This document shows positions 21,241-31,996 of a stretch of DNA of 64,000 nucleotides, piece by piece; positions within the stretch are counted from its first letter, which is position 1, and each line of letters begins with the position of its first letter. The notes beneath the pieces were generated by a model that did not search any database, was not told where the DNA came from, and saw nothing but the letters and a program-made list of their open reading frames with translations. The stretch is from Haemaphysalis longicornis (taxonomy: Eukaryota > Arthropoda > Arachnida > Ixodida > Ixodidae). Position numbers and translations under genes: made by a program. Location of the stretch: contig CM023457.1 in NCBI GenBank assembly GCA_013339765.2, positions 72,397,717-72,461,716 on the forward strand, read 5' to 3'.

Positions 21241-21786
21241 GGATTTTACAGAGAGTTCATTCCTCATTATGCTGAAGTCGCCAATCCGCTGGTAGAACTC
21301 ACTAAGAAGGGTGCAAGCAATGCAGTGAAGTGGACGTCCGAGCACGACAAGGCATTTGCAACACTCAAACAGCATATGGCGGCGCCTCCGTTTTTGCTAG
21401 CTCCGAATTTGCAAGAAGAATTTGTTCTGAGGACAGATGCCTCTAATGTAGCCCTAGGTGCGGTGTTGCTTCAGGAGAAAGACAGTTTATTACACCCCGT
21501 TTCATATGCCAGCAAAAAGCTCAATAATGCTGAAAAAAATTATTCTACAGTAGAAAGAGAATGTTTGGCGCTCGTTTGGGGAATCAAGAAGTTTCACATT
21601 TATTTGTATGGGAAGCACTTCAAGGTTCAGACGGATCATCAGCCCCTAGAACATCTAAGCAAAGCCAAATTGACAAACAGCAGGATGATGAGGTGGAGTT
21701 TGGTGCTTCAGGAGTATTCGTTTCATGTGGAATACATAAAAGGAAGGGAGAATGTAGGAGCAGATTGCATGAGTAGATTAGTGTAA
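21229..21786 (+). CDS. RNase H domain (C-terminal end of pol)
   Basis: An intact frame of 185 codons starting MGLTGFYREFIPHYAE, the RT-RNase H connection. The RNase H motifs are all present: FVLRTDASNVALGAVLLQ (first Asp), STVERECLALVWGIKKF (Glu), VQTDHQPLEHL (Asp) and GRENVGADCMSRLV (last Asp). It ends with a stop at 21784-21786, about 240 bp before the 3' LTR, and nothing resembling integrase follows. In life it would be part of the Pol polyprotein; a frameshift near 21230 separates it here. Confidence 0.88.
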   Translation: MGLTGFYREFIPHYAEVANPLVELTKKGASNAVKWTSEHDKAFATLKQHMAAPPFLLAPNLQEEFVLRTDASNVALGAVLLQEKDSLLHPVSYASKKLNNAEKNYSTVERECLALVWGIKKFHIYLYGKHFKVQTDHQPLEHLSKAKLTNSRMMRWSLVLQEYSFHVEYIKGRENVGADCMSRLV

Positions 21787-22005
21787 GAGGATGAGGAAGT
21801 GTTGTCTCTTAGTGTTACGTATTGGGTTTGAGTGTAGAATTTGAAGTTAGTTTTGGTAAAGAGTGAACTCGGTGTGTGATGAATATTAGTAGTTGAGTAG
21901 GACTGATGTAGTAGGTTAATAGGACTGATGTTGTTGTGACGTACGGACTGCGGACTTTGTTTCCACGAACAGGCGTGGTGTGTAGCAGTTTTTTTTAAAC
22001 AAAAA

Positions 22006-22027
22006 ACTCTTCAATTTTGGGGGGTAA
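22006..22027 (+). other. Polypurine-like tract before the 3' LTR
   Basis: A tract with GGGGGG lies immediately upstream of the 3' LTR start TGTCATG at 22028. This is the expected position of the plus-strand primer. It is short and interrupted by TAA. Confidence 0.45.
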
Positions 22028-22917
22028 TGTCATGTGGTAAGAGCCCATACCCGAAGGGGGATTGGCCCCAGAAGAAGATGTTGTCATAAAAGAGGAAGAG
22101 AAAGAAGAATCAGCATACGGGATGGTGAGAAGGATTTTTGAGTGACCAATGGAGAAGAAACACAGGGTAATCGAAGAGGAGGAGGAGGTTACTTGTTCAG
22201 CGAATGGGAGTCGCACACGAAAGAATGCGAGGTGAAAAGGCGGAGAACAAAGTTGGAGTAGACAGAGTGGGAACGGGGTTCTTTGGAGGAACGTGACAAG
22301 TTCGGGCCGTGCCCCACAACGCACCAGCGGCATCGCTCCGTTTGGCAGCGGGCTGCCCGGAACCACTGAGAACCAGCGGCTTCGCTCTGCTGGCCTCCTG
22401 CTGACCGGCGGCATCGCACCGCCGGCGACCCGTCGAGCCGTGTCCCACGACGCACCAGCGGCATCGCACCGTCTGGCAGCGGGCAGCTCCGGACCACCTA
22501 CGACCAACAGCTTCGCCCTGCTGGCCTCCTGCTGAGCCGCCGCTGCTCAGCGAAGCCGAATCATCGCACAGCGGGCAGCTCCGGACCACGACGCACCAGC
22601 ACGGGCCATCGCGACGTTCGGCGACGTTGGGTGACGCGTAACCCAACCGACCCACTGGGCCACGTCATCGGCATCGCACCGTGGTACCGGCGGTAGGAGG
22701 TCTGGATTTGGAATAGACAGTTAATGGGTTATAGTGACTATCTGACTAGATTTTTGGGATAGTATGAGGTTCTGCTTGTTTTTTGTGTATTATACGACAT
22801 GCTTGTGAGTTTGTTATGATCGCGTTCGGTTGAGTGGTTTTGTGCTGTAAATATATTGTGTTGCCATTGAATGAATCAACTTGAGCCTCATTTCTCGGCC
22901 GCGTGAGACGCGTGACA
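22028..22917 (+). repeat. 3' LTR
   Basis: An 890-bp copy matching the 5' LTR from TGTCATGTGG to CGCGTGACA, followed by the target duplication CACTC. Its differences from the 5' LTR are mostly single-base indels. Confidence 0.92.
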
Positions 22918-22922
22918 CACTC

Positions 22923-23614
22923 GCTGTTTCGTCATGTGTATATTTTACTACCCCAAAATGTAAAGCACCATAGATATGTTTACCATCCTGGTACATTATT
23001 TTGCTGGTGCTACGTAGCCCCACATGGCATATCACACGAGTAACGAAGTCACAATAAAGAAGCAAACAAGTGAATGACTTTTCTTATATAAAAAACAGAA
23101 GCGTTAACTTTCTATCATATAGTGAATGGCGTGAAAAAAATTTCTTTTCATGTTTTTTATAGAAATACCGAAAATAAAAAACACGATTCCGAACATATCA
23201 AAAGCTCGACATGCTTTTAAAGGGCTCCAAAGAGCTTTTCAAAAAAATTTGTTCGGAGCATCCTTTTATAGTTTTCTTGCCACTGAATTTGCAAAAGATG
23301 TTTATTTCATGTGAAAATACACCCGAACAGCCTTTTTTTGTGAAAGCAAATGACCCCTGCCCGGGGTGGGGTAAGAGCCCTGGCAGAATTTCGCGATCGG
23401 GCAGCGGTAGATAACGTCCTATTCGGAAGCCCCGGAGCTACGGTAACCGCTCGGCTGCAGAGCTCCATCTTTTCCAATTCAGATACGGGCGAGAAAGTCG
23501 AGTGGAAAATGGAAGACGCACACAATCTTTCCCTACAATAGGTGAGCTTGAAGGAAGCATAAACTGAACAAGTCTGCTCGCGGCGAGCTCTAAAAAGGAT
23601 TTTTCCCCTACGAC
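22923..23614. other. No recognisable feature
   Basis: AT-rich DNA, then a more GC-rich part (23350-23470). No convincing coding frame on either strand. It is bounded by the LTR element and the start of an L2-like LINE. Confidence 0.45.
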
Positions 23615-23689
23615 TAGTTTCCACTACAAAGCAAGTTTTCCATTCAAAGTTGTGAAGAACAACCACCGAACTTATATTTAATTGGTGGA

Positions 23690-26600
23690 TAACGGTATGC
23701 TTCATTTACATTCCTCCTGATCTTGTACTTTCGAGCGCTCACTTTGAGGCGCTGGTCGACCAGCTGCCCGAACCATACAGCCTAACAGGCGACCTTAGTG
23801 CTCCCAATTCTCTCTGGGGCTCTCCTCGCACAGATTCCCCAGGTCGCCTCATAGAGAAGTTTTTAGCATCTTCTGAAGCATGCCTTTTCAACAAGAAACA
23901 GCCTACATACCATAACATAGAACACATCACATACTCATATCTTGATTTGGCTATTGGCTCCGCAGTTCTCTTTACTCGTCTTAATTGGGGCGTGGGTACG
24001 GACCCATGTGGGAGTGACCACTACCCCACCTCACTTACATATGTAGATAAAGGCCCATGCAGTCCATATTCCCAAAACAGGTTCAATGAAGCAAGAGCTA
24101 ACTGGAACACATTTACAGAGACATCCAAAGTACACTACACATTCTTAGGTCACTTACACACTGGAGAAGCTACCCAACTCCTCACGGCGCACATCCTCGA
24201 AGCCGCCGAAAACTTCATTCCCCACGCCTCTGGTGCTCCGTGCAACCAGAGTAGGCCGTGGTGGAATGAGGACTGTAGGCGGGCGCGAGAGGCCCAGAAC
24301 AAGGCGTTGGGTATCCTTCGTCGGTGCCCCACGTCGGGTAATCTTATTTTGTTCAAACTGGCAAAGGCGTTAGGAAAACGTGGGCCCCGTGAGGAAAAAC
24401 GAGAGAGCTGGCACACCTTCTTGACATCCATAAACTCTTACACATACACACACAAAGTCTGGGCACGAATACGAAAACTAAAAGAACAACAGACACACAG
24501 CCTGCCCCTGGTTAGTACAACGAGTGACACACTGGAAGACCAGGCTAACACACTTGCACAACACTTCGAACACGTGTCCAGCTCAGCACACCACAAAACA
24601 CTGTCATAAAACAAAACATCTGCAAAAAAAAGCCCTTACAAGACAAGGACAAATCAAAAACTTCATACAACTCTTAATTCCCTCTCTATGAGTTGAGGGC
24701 TGCCCTGAGCACGTGCAAACCCTCAGCTCCAGGCGCAGATAAGATTACATACACCATGATTCAGCACCTACACCCAGACACGCTTGAAACTCTCCTACAC
24801 CTATATAATAAAATATGGCTTTCGGGGCACATTGCACGCTCTTGGAGGGAGGCCATAATAGTGGCTTTCCTAAAGGAAGGGAAGGACCCTTCCTCTCCCG
24901 CCAGTTATCGTCCCATTGGCCTGACAAGCTGTCTGTGTAAGCTGTTCGAGAAGATGATAAACAGGAGACTCGTGTACTTCTTAGAGTACAGCAGTCTTCT
25001 CGAGAGCTGCCAGGAAGGCTTTAGGGCGGGGGATCTACCAAGGATGAACTCGTTGCGTTAGAGTCATAAATTAAAGATGCTTTTCTCCACAAGCAGTACT
25101 GTATGACAGTATTCTTTGATCTTGAAAACGCGTACGATACTGCTTGGCGGTACCGCATCCTCAGCGATTTGAAGTCCTTTGGCATGTCCGGTAACATGAA
25201 CACGCTTGCTAGTTACCCCTCTGAAAGAACGTTTCGCGTGCGAGTTGGAACTGCACTCTCTAGGGTTCATGTGCAGGAAAACGGCGTGCCGCAAGGTGGA
25301 GTTTTGAGTTGCACTTTGTCTATTGTAAAAGTGAATTCTCTTCGGAAGGCACTGCCACCATTGATTTCCTGTAAATCTATGCAGAAGACGTTCAACTCTC
25401 CTTCAAATCGTGTAACTTGTCTACCTGCGAGCGCGAAGTCCAGCTTGGTGTGAACAAGCTAGCCGGCTCGGCAGATAGTAACGGTTTTAAATTGAATCCA
25501 GGAAAGTGCACTTGTGTTTTGTTTTCCAAGAGGCGTGGCATTCGGCCGTATCCAGACATTCAACTCCACGATGTCTCTATTCCGGTCAAAACGGAACACA
25601 AGTTTTAGGTATAATCTCTGACGAAAAGCTCACATTTGTCCCACACATAAAACAACTAAAACATAAATGCCTAAAAACACTGACTATCCTGAAGGTTCTC
25701 TCGCACATTTCCTTCGGTGCTGACAAACAACTTCTTTTACGTGTTTTTACCAGCCTAATAGGTTCGCGATTGGACTATGGTAGCGTTGTCTTTTGATCAG
25801 CCACTAAATCATCCCTCAAAATGCTGGACCCAGTGCTCCAACTGGGCCTCCGCCTGGCGTGTGGTACCTTCCGGACTAGTCCAGTTGAAAGCCTGAATGT
25901 CGAATGCAACACATGGAACCTACAACATCAGCAAACATACACAGATCTCCTTTATGCTTTTAAAGTTTCATCCATGCCTCACCATCCTTTTAAATCAGTT
26001 TTTTATGATACGTCATGACTGAACTCCTTTCAAATCGACCATCGTTCTCTGCTCCCTTCTCTTACAGAGTTACAGAAGAAGCGTCATAGCTTTCTGCATA
26101 CTTTTTAGATACCATCCAAACTTCTGTAACAGATTTTATAGCACCATGGCATCCCCGCCCTGTATCGTGCGACACATCTTTCACACATGTAGATAAAAAC
26201 CGAGCTCCCACATGTAGCACTTCTGCAACACTTCTTGTATTTGCAGCACAAGTATCAATGTTCTGAATTTTATACGGACGCCTCTAAAACTGCCACCTCT
26301 GTGTCCTGCGCGGCATATGGGCCGGCCCTTGTGTCACTAAAACTCTCAATACTAATACTAGTATGTTTATGGCAGGGACGTACGGTGTACTTCTTGTTGT
26401 TAATCATAGACTTCAAAGCCACATCCCACAATCCATTAAATATACAGATTCCCACATTGTTCTACTGGCATTGTCGTTAACAAAGTCTTCCATAAACCAT
26501 GTTGTCAATCTGATAGTCAAACGTAATATGTCTGTGTCCGTCCGCACATTTGAACTGGTCCCTTGATGGGTCCCTGGGCACTGTGGTATAGCCGGGAACG

Positions 26601-27349
26601 AAACAGCGGATCAAATGGCTGTGGCTGCTATACTCGAGAATACAGTTAGTCATAACCACTTTACCCTACACCGACGTGAAACCGCACATCAAACAACTTC
26701 GAAGAACATGGCAAACACACTAGAGTGAACAAGCAAACAAGTTACACGTAATAAAACCCCACTTGGGACCATACACCACCGACACACGCAGTAGATACAC
26801 TGAAGTTGCCTTGGCTTGATTACGGATAGGGCACACACATGCATTGATTGATTGATTGATTGTAGGGTTTAACGCGCCGACGCAACGCAGACGATGAGGC
26901 GCGCCGTTGTGGAGGGCTCCGGATTAATTTTGACCACCTGGGGATCTTTATCGTGGGCCGAAATCTCGTACACACGGGCGTTTTTGCTTTTCGCCTCCAT
27001 CAGAAAAGCGGCCGCCACGGCCGGGAATCGAACCCGCGACATCGTGCTCAGTAGCGTAACGCCTTAGCCACTGAGCCACCGCGGCGGGTGGCACACACAT
27101 GCAATGCACTCATACCTTTTCACTGGATCTCCAAGACCTCTGTGCAGCAGGTTCGGAGCGGCCCTATCTGTGATCCACATCCTCATACAATGTAAGGCAC
27201 TCGACATTACACGACCCAAACGCTTCCCACAACTACACACATTACATATTCCACCACACCCATCATACTTCTTAGGAGACGATGCCATGTTTTCTGTTGG
27301 GCGCACCTTTAAGTTCCTATCAGAAGTTCACTTCTTACAACTCATCTGA
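23690..27349 (+). pseudogene. ORF2 of an I-like LINE, many frame breaks
   Basis: In order: an endonuclease remnant (IGSAVLF, WGVGTDPCGSDHYP at about 23950-24030, keeping the catalytic SDH); WWNEDCRRAREAQNKAL (about 24258); RT blocks IVAFLKEGKDPSSPASYRP (about 24860), FFDLENAYDT (about 25110), and VPQGGVLSCTL (about 25288); RNase H relics (YTDASKTATS at about 26272); and a C-terminal knuckle region (LCSRFGAALSVIHILIQCK, about 27140-27200) in which the second Cys is Phe. The palm YVDD segment is damaged near 25375. Numerous stops and frameshifts make it non-functional. Confidence 0.88.
26844..27089 (-). mobile_element. Ruka-like tRNA-derived SINE with 14-bp TSD
   Basis: On the minus strand it starts at 27089 with a tRNA-like head: A box GTGGCTCAGTGGCTAAGGCG and B box GGTTCGATTCCC. 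A tRNA-unrelated body follows, ending GTTTAACCC-type sequence and a tail of ATCA repeats. The duplication GGCACACACATGCA is perfect at 26830-26843 and 27090-27103. It has no coding capacity and would be transcribed by RNA polymerase III and mobilised by a LINE reverse transcriptase. It sits within the RNase H-knuckle linker of the I-like copy. Confidence 0.93.
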
Positions 27350-27569
27350 TACCACTCATAGTTTTATTTCTGGTTCTGGACACAGGGCACCTTATGTATT
27401 TTTTAAAAACTCTTGTTCTTCACCATGGCCCTTTACACTAGCCGTGCTCATAGTCTTTAACTGATTTTATTCGTGTTCCTTCCTCATCAAATAACATTGT
27501 GTTTGGCGCTCTTTGCCTATGTCGGCCTTGCGCCATTAAACTCAAACCATCATCAACAACCACCGAACT

Positions 27570-29660
27570 CAGAAGCCACGGATCACACGAGAACTGCTTA
27601 CTAAGATTAGGTTGAAAAACACTTTGAATCACAAGTTTATTAGACTAAAAGTACGAATGACTTGCGTATCTTTAAAAGAATCTCCGTAATTGCCTGAACA
27701 ACTAGCTTTAAAAAGCTAGAGCAGATTATTTATGCAAATCAGTTTGTTGCATGCTAGAGTCGCACTGATATAACGTGGAAAAAGCTAAACGATCTTCTAG
27801 AGAAACAAGGGGGTGAAAAAGAACTTTACAGACTCGCACTGAACGGGGAAGCTATATCCGGCTAGGAACTTGCGAATGAGTATAATTGCCACTTTGTAGG
27901 CGTTTTTAGTGAAGCGAAAGTGTTCAATGACTTCAGAAACATTACTTTAATTGGAGATGCTCTATTTGTTAGCCCGGTTGATGAAGCTGAGGTGATGGGC
28001 ACATTCAACACGCTAAACAACACGACATCTCGTGACATTGATTGATTCCACGTCAGACCAATTAAGTTTATTTTTTACGTAATTTCACCGTATATAGCGC
28101 ACATTCTCAACACATGTAGCAGTAATGCAGTGTTTCCTCGTGGTATGCAAGTTGCAAATGTATCAGTAATTTATAAAAATGCTGGTAAACATCAATTTGG
28201 AAATTACCGGCCATTGTCTATGCTACCAATATTTTGAAAGCTGTTTGAAAAAGTTGTTCATACGCACTTCGTGAACTTTGAATCTAAGCATTCTCTAATT
28301 AGCGACTCGCAATTTGGTTTCAGAAAACACTCTTCGACAGAGCTTATGTTACAAGAACAAAAAGAACACATTCTAAAAGAGCTTCACAACAAAATGGTTA
28401 TTGGAATCTATGTCGACTTTGCGGATGCTTTTGACCTCATGAACTATTGCTCCGCAAATTAGATCGTTGCGATTTCATGGACATGCATCTGCACTTGTAA
28501 AATTTTATCTTGAATTCCGCAGGCATGCAGTCGTAAAGGGATTCTTATCCGATACACGGCGTGTTCAGTGTGGCACCCCACAAAGCAGCATTTTGGGCCC
28601 GTTTCTTTTTAACATGCCTATCAATGACATTGGGCATCCTGTACCCTTCGCCGAAATTGCGTGTTACGCAGACGACATGAGCATATAGGCGAATTGACAG
28701 AAGAAGCAAATGATGCAATCTACCAGAAGCGCAGGATTTGAGGACAAGATTTGGGATCCCAGAATGTGGTGCTGAGTTTGGTTTTATGTTTTGAATAAGC
28801 TTGATCATTACGTAAACATCAACGATACACCTCACCTGCTCGGCACAGAACACGCGACAGGGTGCACGTTGCATCTGCGGTGCTTAGTTTTAGTGTGCGC
28901 ACTTGATAACTGGACACGAAAGAACGCATTACAGATAAATAGCTCAAAAACGAAAGTCGTCATCTTCAGAGAAAAAAACCGAAACTCACATTTACAAGAG
29001 AGAAATGTTTTCAGCCTGTTTCCCCTAGAATAGTGCCATCGATTGAAACATTAGCCGTTATGATAAATCAAAAAGTGTCCTGGGGCAACCTATAAGCTGT
29101 CTTTGTACCAAACTATTGCAGGTAATAGGCATTGTTTACAGAAAACATGAGGTGTTGCCGCCGAACGTGATGATCCTAGTCTCTATGTCTTTATTTTATT
29201 CTCGCCTAAAGTAGCGTCACTTAGACTGGGGCACCACGACACAAGAGAACCTACACAACTTACACGTTCTACAAAAGACCTTGTTACGTGTAATGCAAAA
29301 CCTTCCTCGATGGCACACAACAACCTAACGTTTTGCCAAACACAAATATGTGCCAGCAATTACATTATATGAGTATAGTCTTTGTCATTCCTTCAAGTGT
29401 GAAATTAAATTTAGTACATTTCAACTACGTGAGACTGCTCTGCTAGAGGTGCGAAAACATATAAGCAGAACAAGAAATGCAGATATATGGAACGTTCAAA
29501 CATACAGAACTTATGGCGTGCAAACCCTGGAAAACAAGCTTCGACGACTGCTCCATAGCTTCGCGTCTAAAAACACACCCCTTGAAAGATTGACAACCAG
29601 AGAGTTATTATCATTTTTTTATTTCATATTTTATTTGATCTCTTTGTTCGTGATTTGTGC
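27570..29660 (+). pseudogene. ORF2 of the L2/CR1-like LINE: RT and C terminus
   Basis: Readable blocks with frame changes include VANVSVIYKNAGKHQFGNYR (about 28150), LISDSQFGFRKHSSTELML (about 28294-28350), IYVDFADAFDLMNY (about 28408), VQCGTPQSSILGPFLFNMPI (about 28563-28622) and CYADDMSI (about 28662-28685). These are the RT motifs with the catalytic YADD and the preceding D. LQINSSKTKVVIFREK (about 28930-28977) is the post-palm motif. Decay is heavier than in the I-like copies, consistent with its being the older host of the nested insertion. Confidence 0.82.
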
Positions 29661-30058
29661 GCCTTAAAAGCATACTTTCTTTGAATATGTCTTCTTTTTT
29701 CTTTTTTGTGTTTTCTTCCCGAATTCAAATTATTACAGCTTTTTGTTCCTAATTTTTGCTCCGCTGTGTATCTTTTTTCATCTTTTTTTTCTTTTTTTTT
29801 TCTTTTACTTTTCCGTAGTAGGTGGTAGCAAGGCTTAGAAATGTTAATCCTGTGTTCCTCTGTATTGATGTTATGTACAATTGGTTGTATTTTTCTTTTC
29901 TAGATCCTTGCTGTTCGCCAAGCTAGGGGTCAGCAGCATCAGTCAAGCTTTATTTTGGAGCTGTTACTGGAGCTTTTCTTAAGCTTTTACAGCTTTTACT
30001 GCGGGCCCCGGTCGTCCTGTACACAATGATGATGAAATAAACGTATTAATATAAACCT
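29661..30058 (+). other. 3' untranslated region of the L2-like LINE
   Basis: A non-coding T-rich segment (29690-29830) is followed by a sequence ending with GGCCCCGGTCGTCCTGTACA and AATGATGATGAAATAAACG. The satellite begins immediately afterwards. Assignment to the LINE rests on position and orientation. Confidence 0.5.
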
Positions 30059-30888
30059 CTTATTACTCTCGACTTCAGCGCGGTTTATATTTGGAGAGGT
30101 TCAGAGACCGGTCAATTATCGCCGCCCTCGACCACCACAGGTTTCGCGGACGGTCTGTCATAGTAGCAGCAGCCACCACGTGAAACTTGGATGGAAGTCG
30201 GGATAAGCCAACAGCATCGCCGGAGTCCTGAATTCAGAGCCGTCGCAACACATTTTTTACAGAGCAGAAATATATGAGACGAGAGATACCGTAAGAACAC
30301 ACATCGAATATGTAGTCCTTATAGCCCGTGCTATTCGGCTACTTGAATGTGCTTTGTAGTGTGGAATGATGTAGTAGTCATGTATTTGTGATGTGGCAAT
30401 GGAGAAAGCAGTTGAGAAGAGCCCGCTGCGATCAAAAGATGGAAATAAACCTACGACATATGCATTATGTGTGTGGGTGCTCCCAACTGCGCTGTAACGC
30501 GACAGATTCGCTCTCCACTTCAGCGTGGCTTTATATTTGGAGTGGTACAGAGACCGGTCAAATAGCACCACCATCGACCACCGCAGGAGACGCGGTGTGT
30601 CTTTCATTTTCCCAGCGTCCGCCACGTGAACCGTCGTCGCATGTGGGGGTAAGCCAATTGCATTGCCGGACTACTGAAGCGAGGACCAACCTCATGCAAT
30701 TTTCGCAGATATATAGATTAGGCAAGGTATTCTGTGAGAACACAAATCCAAGACGCAGTCCTCATTCCCAGTGCAGTTCGGCTGCTTGAATATTATGTTT
30801 TCTTGTGCCAAATAAAGTAATCGTCATATTTTTGTCATAAACGGATCAATAATTTAAATTTGAGAAAAGGCCTGCTCTAATCAGAAGC

Positions 30889-30951
30889 AGGAATCGAACC
30901 CCGGACCACCACAGTATGCCTGTTGTGCGCTCCCAACTGCGCCATCCCGGC
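30889..30951 (-). promoter_or_regulatory. Best preserved tRNA-like Pol III module of the satellite
   Basis: On the minus strand, GGGATGGCGCAGTTGGGAGC supplies an A box (TGGCGCAGTTGG, 30933-30944) and GGTTCGATTCC (30890-30900) is a consensus B box about 33 bp further on. This is the internal promoter layout of tRNA genes and tRNA-derived SINEs. A complete cloverleaf was not demonstrated. Similar modules lie near 31335, 31780, 33555, 34315, 34725, 35420, 37325 and 37735. Confidence 0.75.
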
Positions 30952-31996
30952 AACAGAATCGCTCCGAAATTTAGCGGGGGTTTATATTTGGAGTGGTTCG
31001 GAGGACGGACAAATGGCACTGTCATCGAGCACCGCGGAAGACGCGGAGCGTTTTGATGTTCGACTACGGCCGCCAGCTGATACGCGGTCGCAAGTCCGGG
31101 TAGGCCAAAGGAAATGACGCGCAGTTGAAGCCAGAGCTCTCATAGTGCCTTTTTCATCGCAGAACAGGAATATAGTGCACGAAGGACAGCGTAAATACCC
31201 ATATCAAAGATGCAGTCCTTATTTCCAGTGCTATTCGGCCTCATTATGTGCCTTGTAGGGTCGAATAACGTCATTGTCCTATTATTGCGGTACAGGAATA
31301 AGGAATTCAAAGTTTAGAAAAATCGAGCTCTAGTTGGGAGCGAGAATCGCGCCCACAACCTCCACATTACGCGATGTGTGCGCTTCCTACTACGTTGTCC
31401 CGGTGACGGACTCCTAGACTTTAGCGGTGGGTTATATTTGGGGATGTTCAGAGACTCAGTAAATGCCCGCGTCATCGAGCCCGCCGGGAGACGCGAAGCA
31501 TCTTTCAAATTACGAGCGGTCGGCGCCTGAAACATGGTCGCAATGCTGTGTAAGACAATGGAATTTCCGGGACGCGGAAGCCAGAGCCCTGCTAATGCAT
31601 TGTTTGCAGTAAATAAATAAACAGGACCAGGTATTTTGTAAGAACACACACCAAAGATGCAGTCCATATTGGTAGTACTATTAAGCCACTCGAATGTGCT
31701 TCGTAGTGCCGAATGAAGTAATTGTACTGTTTTTGTGATACAGAGTGAAAGAAATCAAAGCCGCGAAAATATCCGCCGTGATCATATGCGAGAGTCGAAC
31801 CCACGACACCCGCATAAGACATGGGGTGCGCCCCCATCTGTTCTATTCCGCCGACAGATTCATTTTCGATTTCAGCGGGAGTTTACATTTAAAGAGGCGC
31901 AGAGACCGGTCAACTACCGCCGCACTCCACAACCACGGGTGATGCAGAGAATATTTCATGTTCCGAGCGTCCGCCACGTGAAAGGTGGTGGCGAGT

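Larger units (their letters stand above)
16515..22917 (+). mobile_element. Ty3/gypsy-type LTR retrotransposon, Gmr1-like gene order
   Basis: A complete element: 5' LTR 16515-17392, primer-binding-site-like sequence, gag, protease, integrase, reverse transcriptase, RNase H, and 3' LTR 22028-22917. Flanking CACTC at 16510-16514 and 22918-22922 is a 5-bp target duplication. Integrase lies upstream of reverse transcriptase, the opposite of most Ty3/gypsy elements; this order defines Gmr1-like elements, first described in fish and other deuterostomes. The RT and RNase H are gypsy-like (YIDD, TDAS), not copia. Stops and frameshifts interrupt the coding region, so this copy is probably inactive unless many indels are assembly errors. 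Confidence 0.9.
23673..27554 (+). mobile_element. 5'-truncated I-like LINE copy with 15-bp TSD
   Basis: The perfect duplication AACAACCACCGAACT flanks the copy at 23658-23672 and 27555-27569. The copy starts in the endonuclease domain of ORF2 and ends in the family 3' UTR and tail AAACCATCATC. It contains a nested SINE (26844-27089). The subfamily resembles the copy at 5.9-7.8 kb. Confidence 0.92.
23615..30058 (+). mobile_element. 5'-truncated L2/CR1-like LINE split by an I-like LINE
   Basis: The left piece (about 23615-23657) reads SFPFKVVKNNHRT, and the right piece (27570 onward) continues QKPRITRELLTKIRLKN in the same frame, the segment that precedes RT in L2/CR1 ORF2. The I-like insertion and one duplicated 15-mer lie between. 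RT remnants extend to about 28960, C-terminal remnants to 29660, then a T-rich 3' region. The 3' end near 30058 includes CAATGATGATGAAATAAACG, directly abutting the satellite array. Confidence 0.75.

Noticed and set aside
30889..30951. Functional tRNA gene
   Set aside because: A and B boxes are present, but stems do not pair well by eye and the module is repeated in a satellite.
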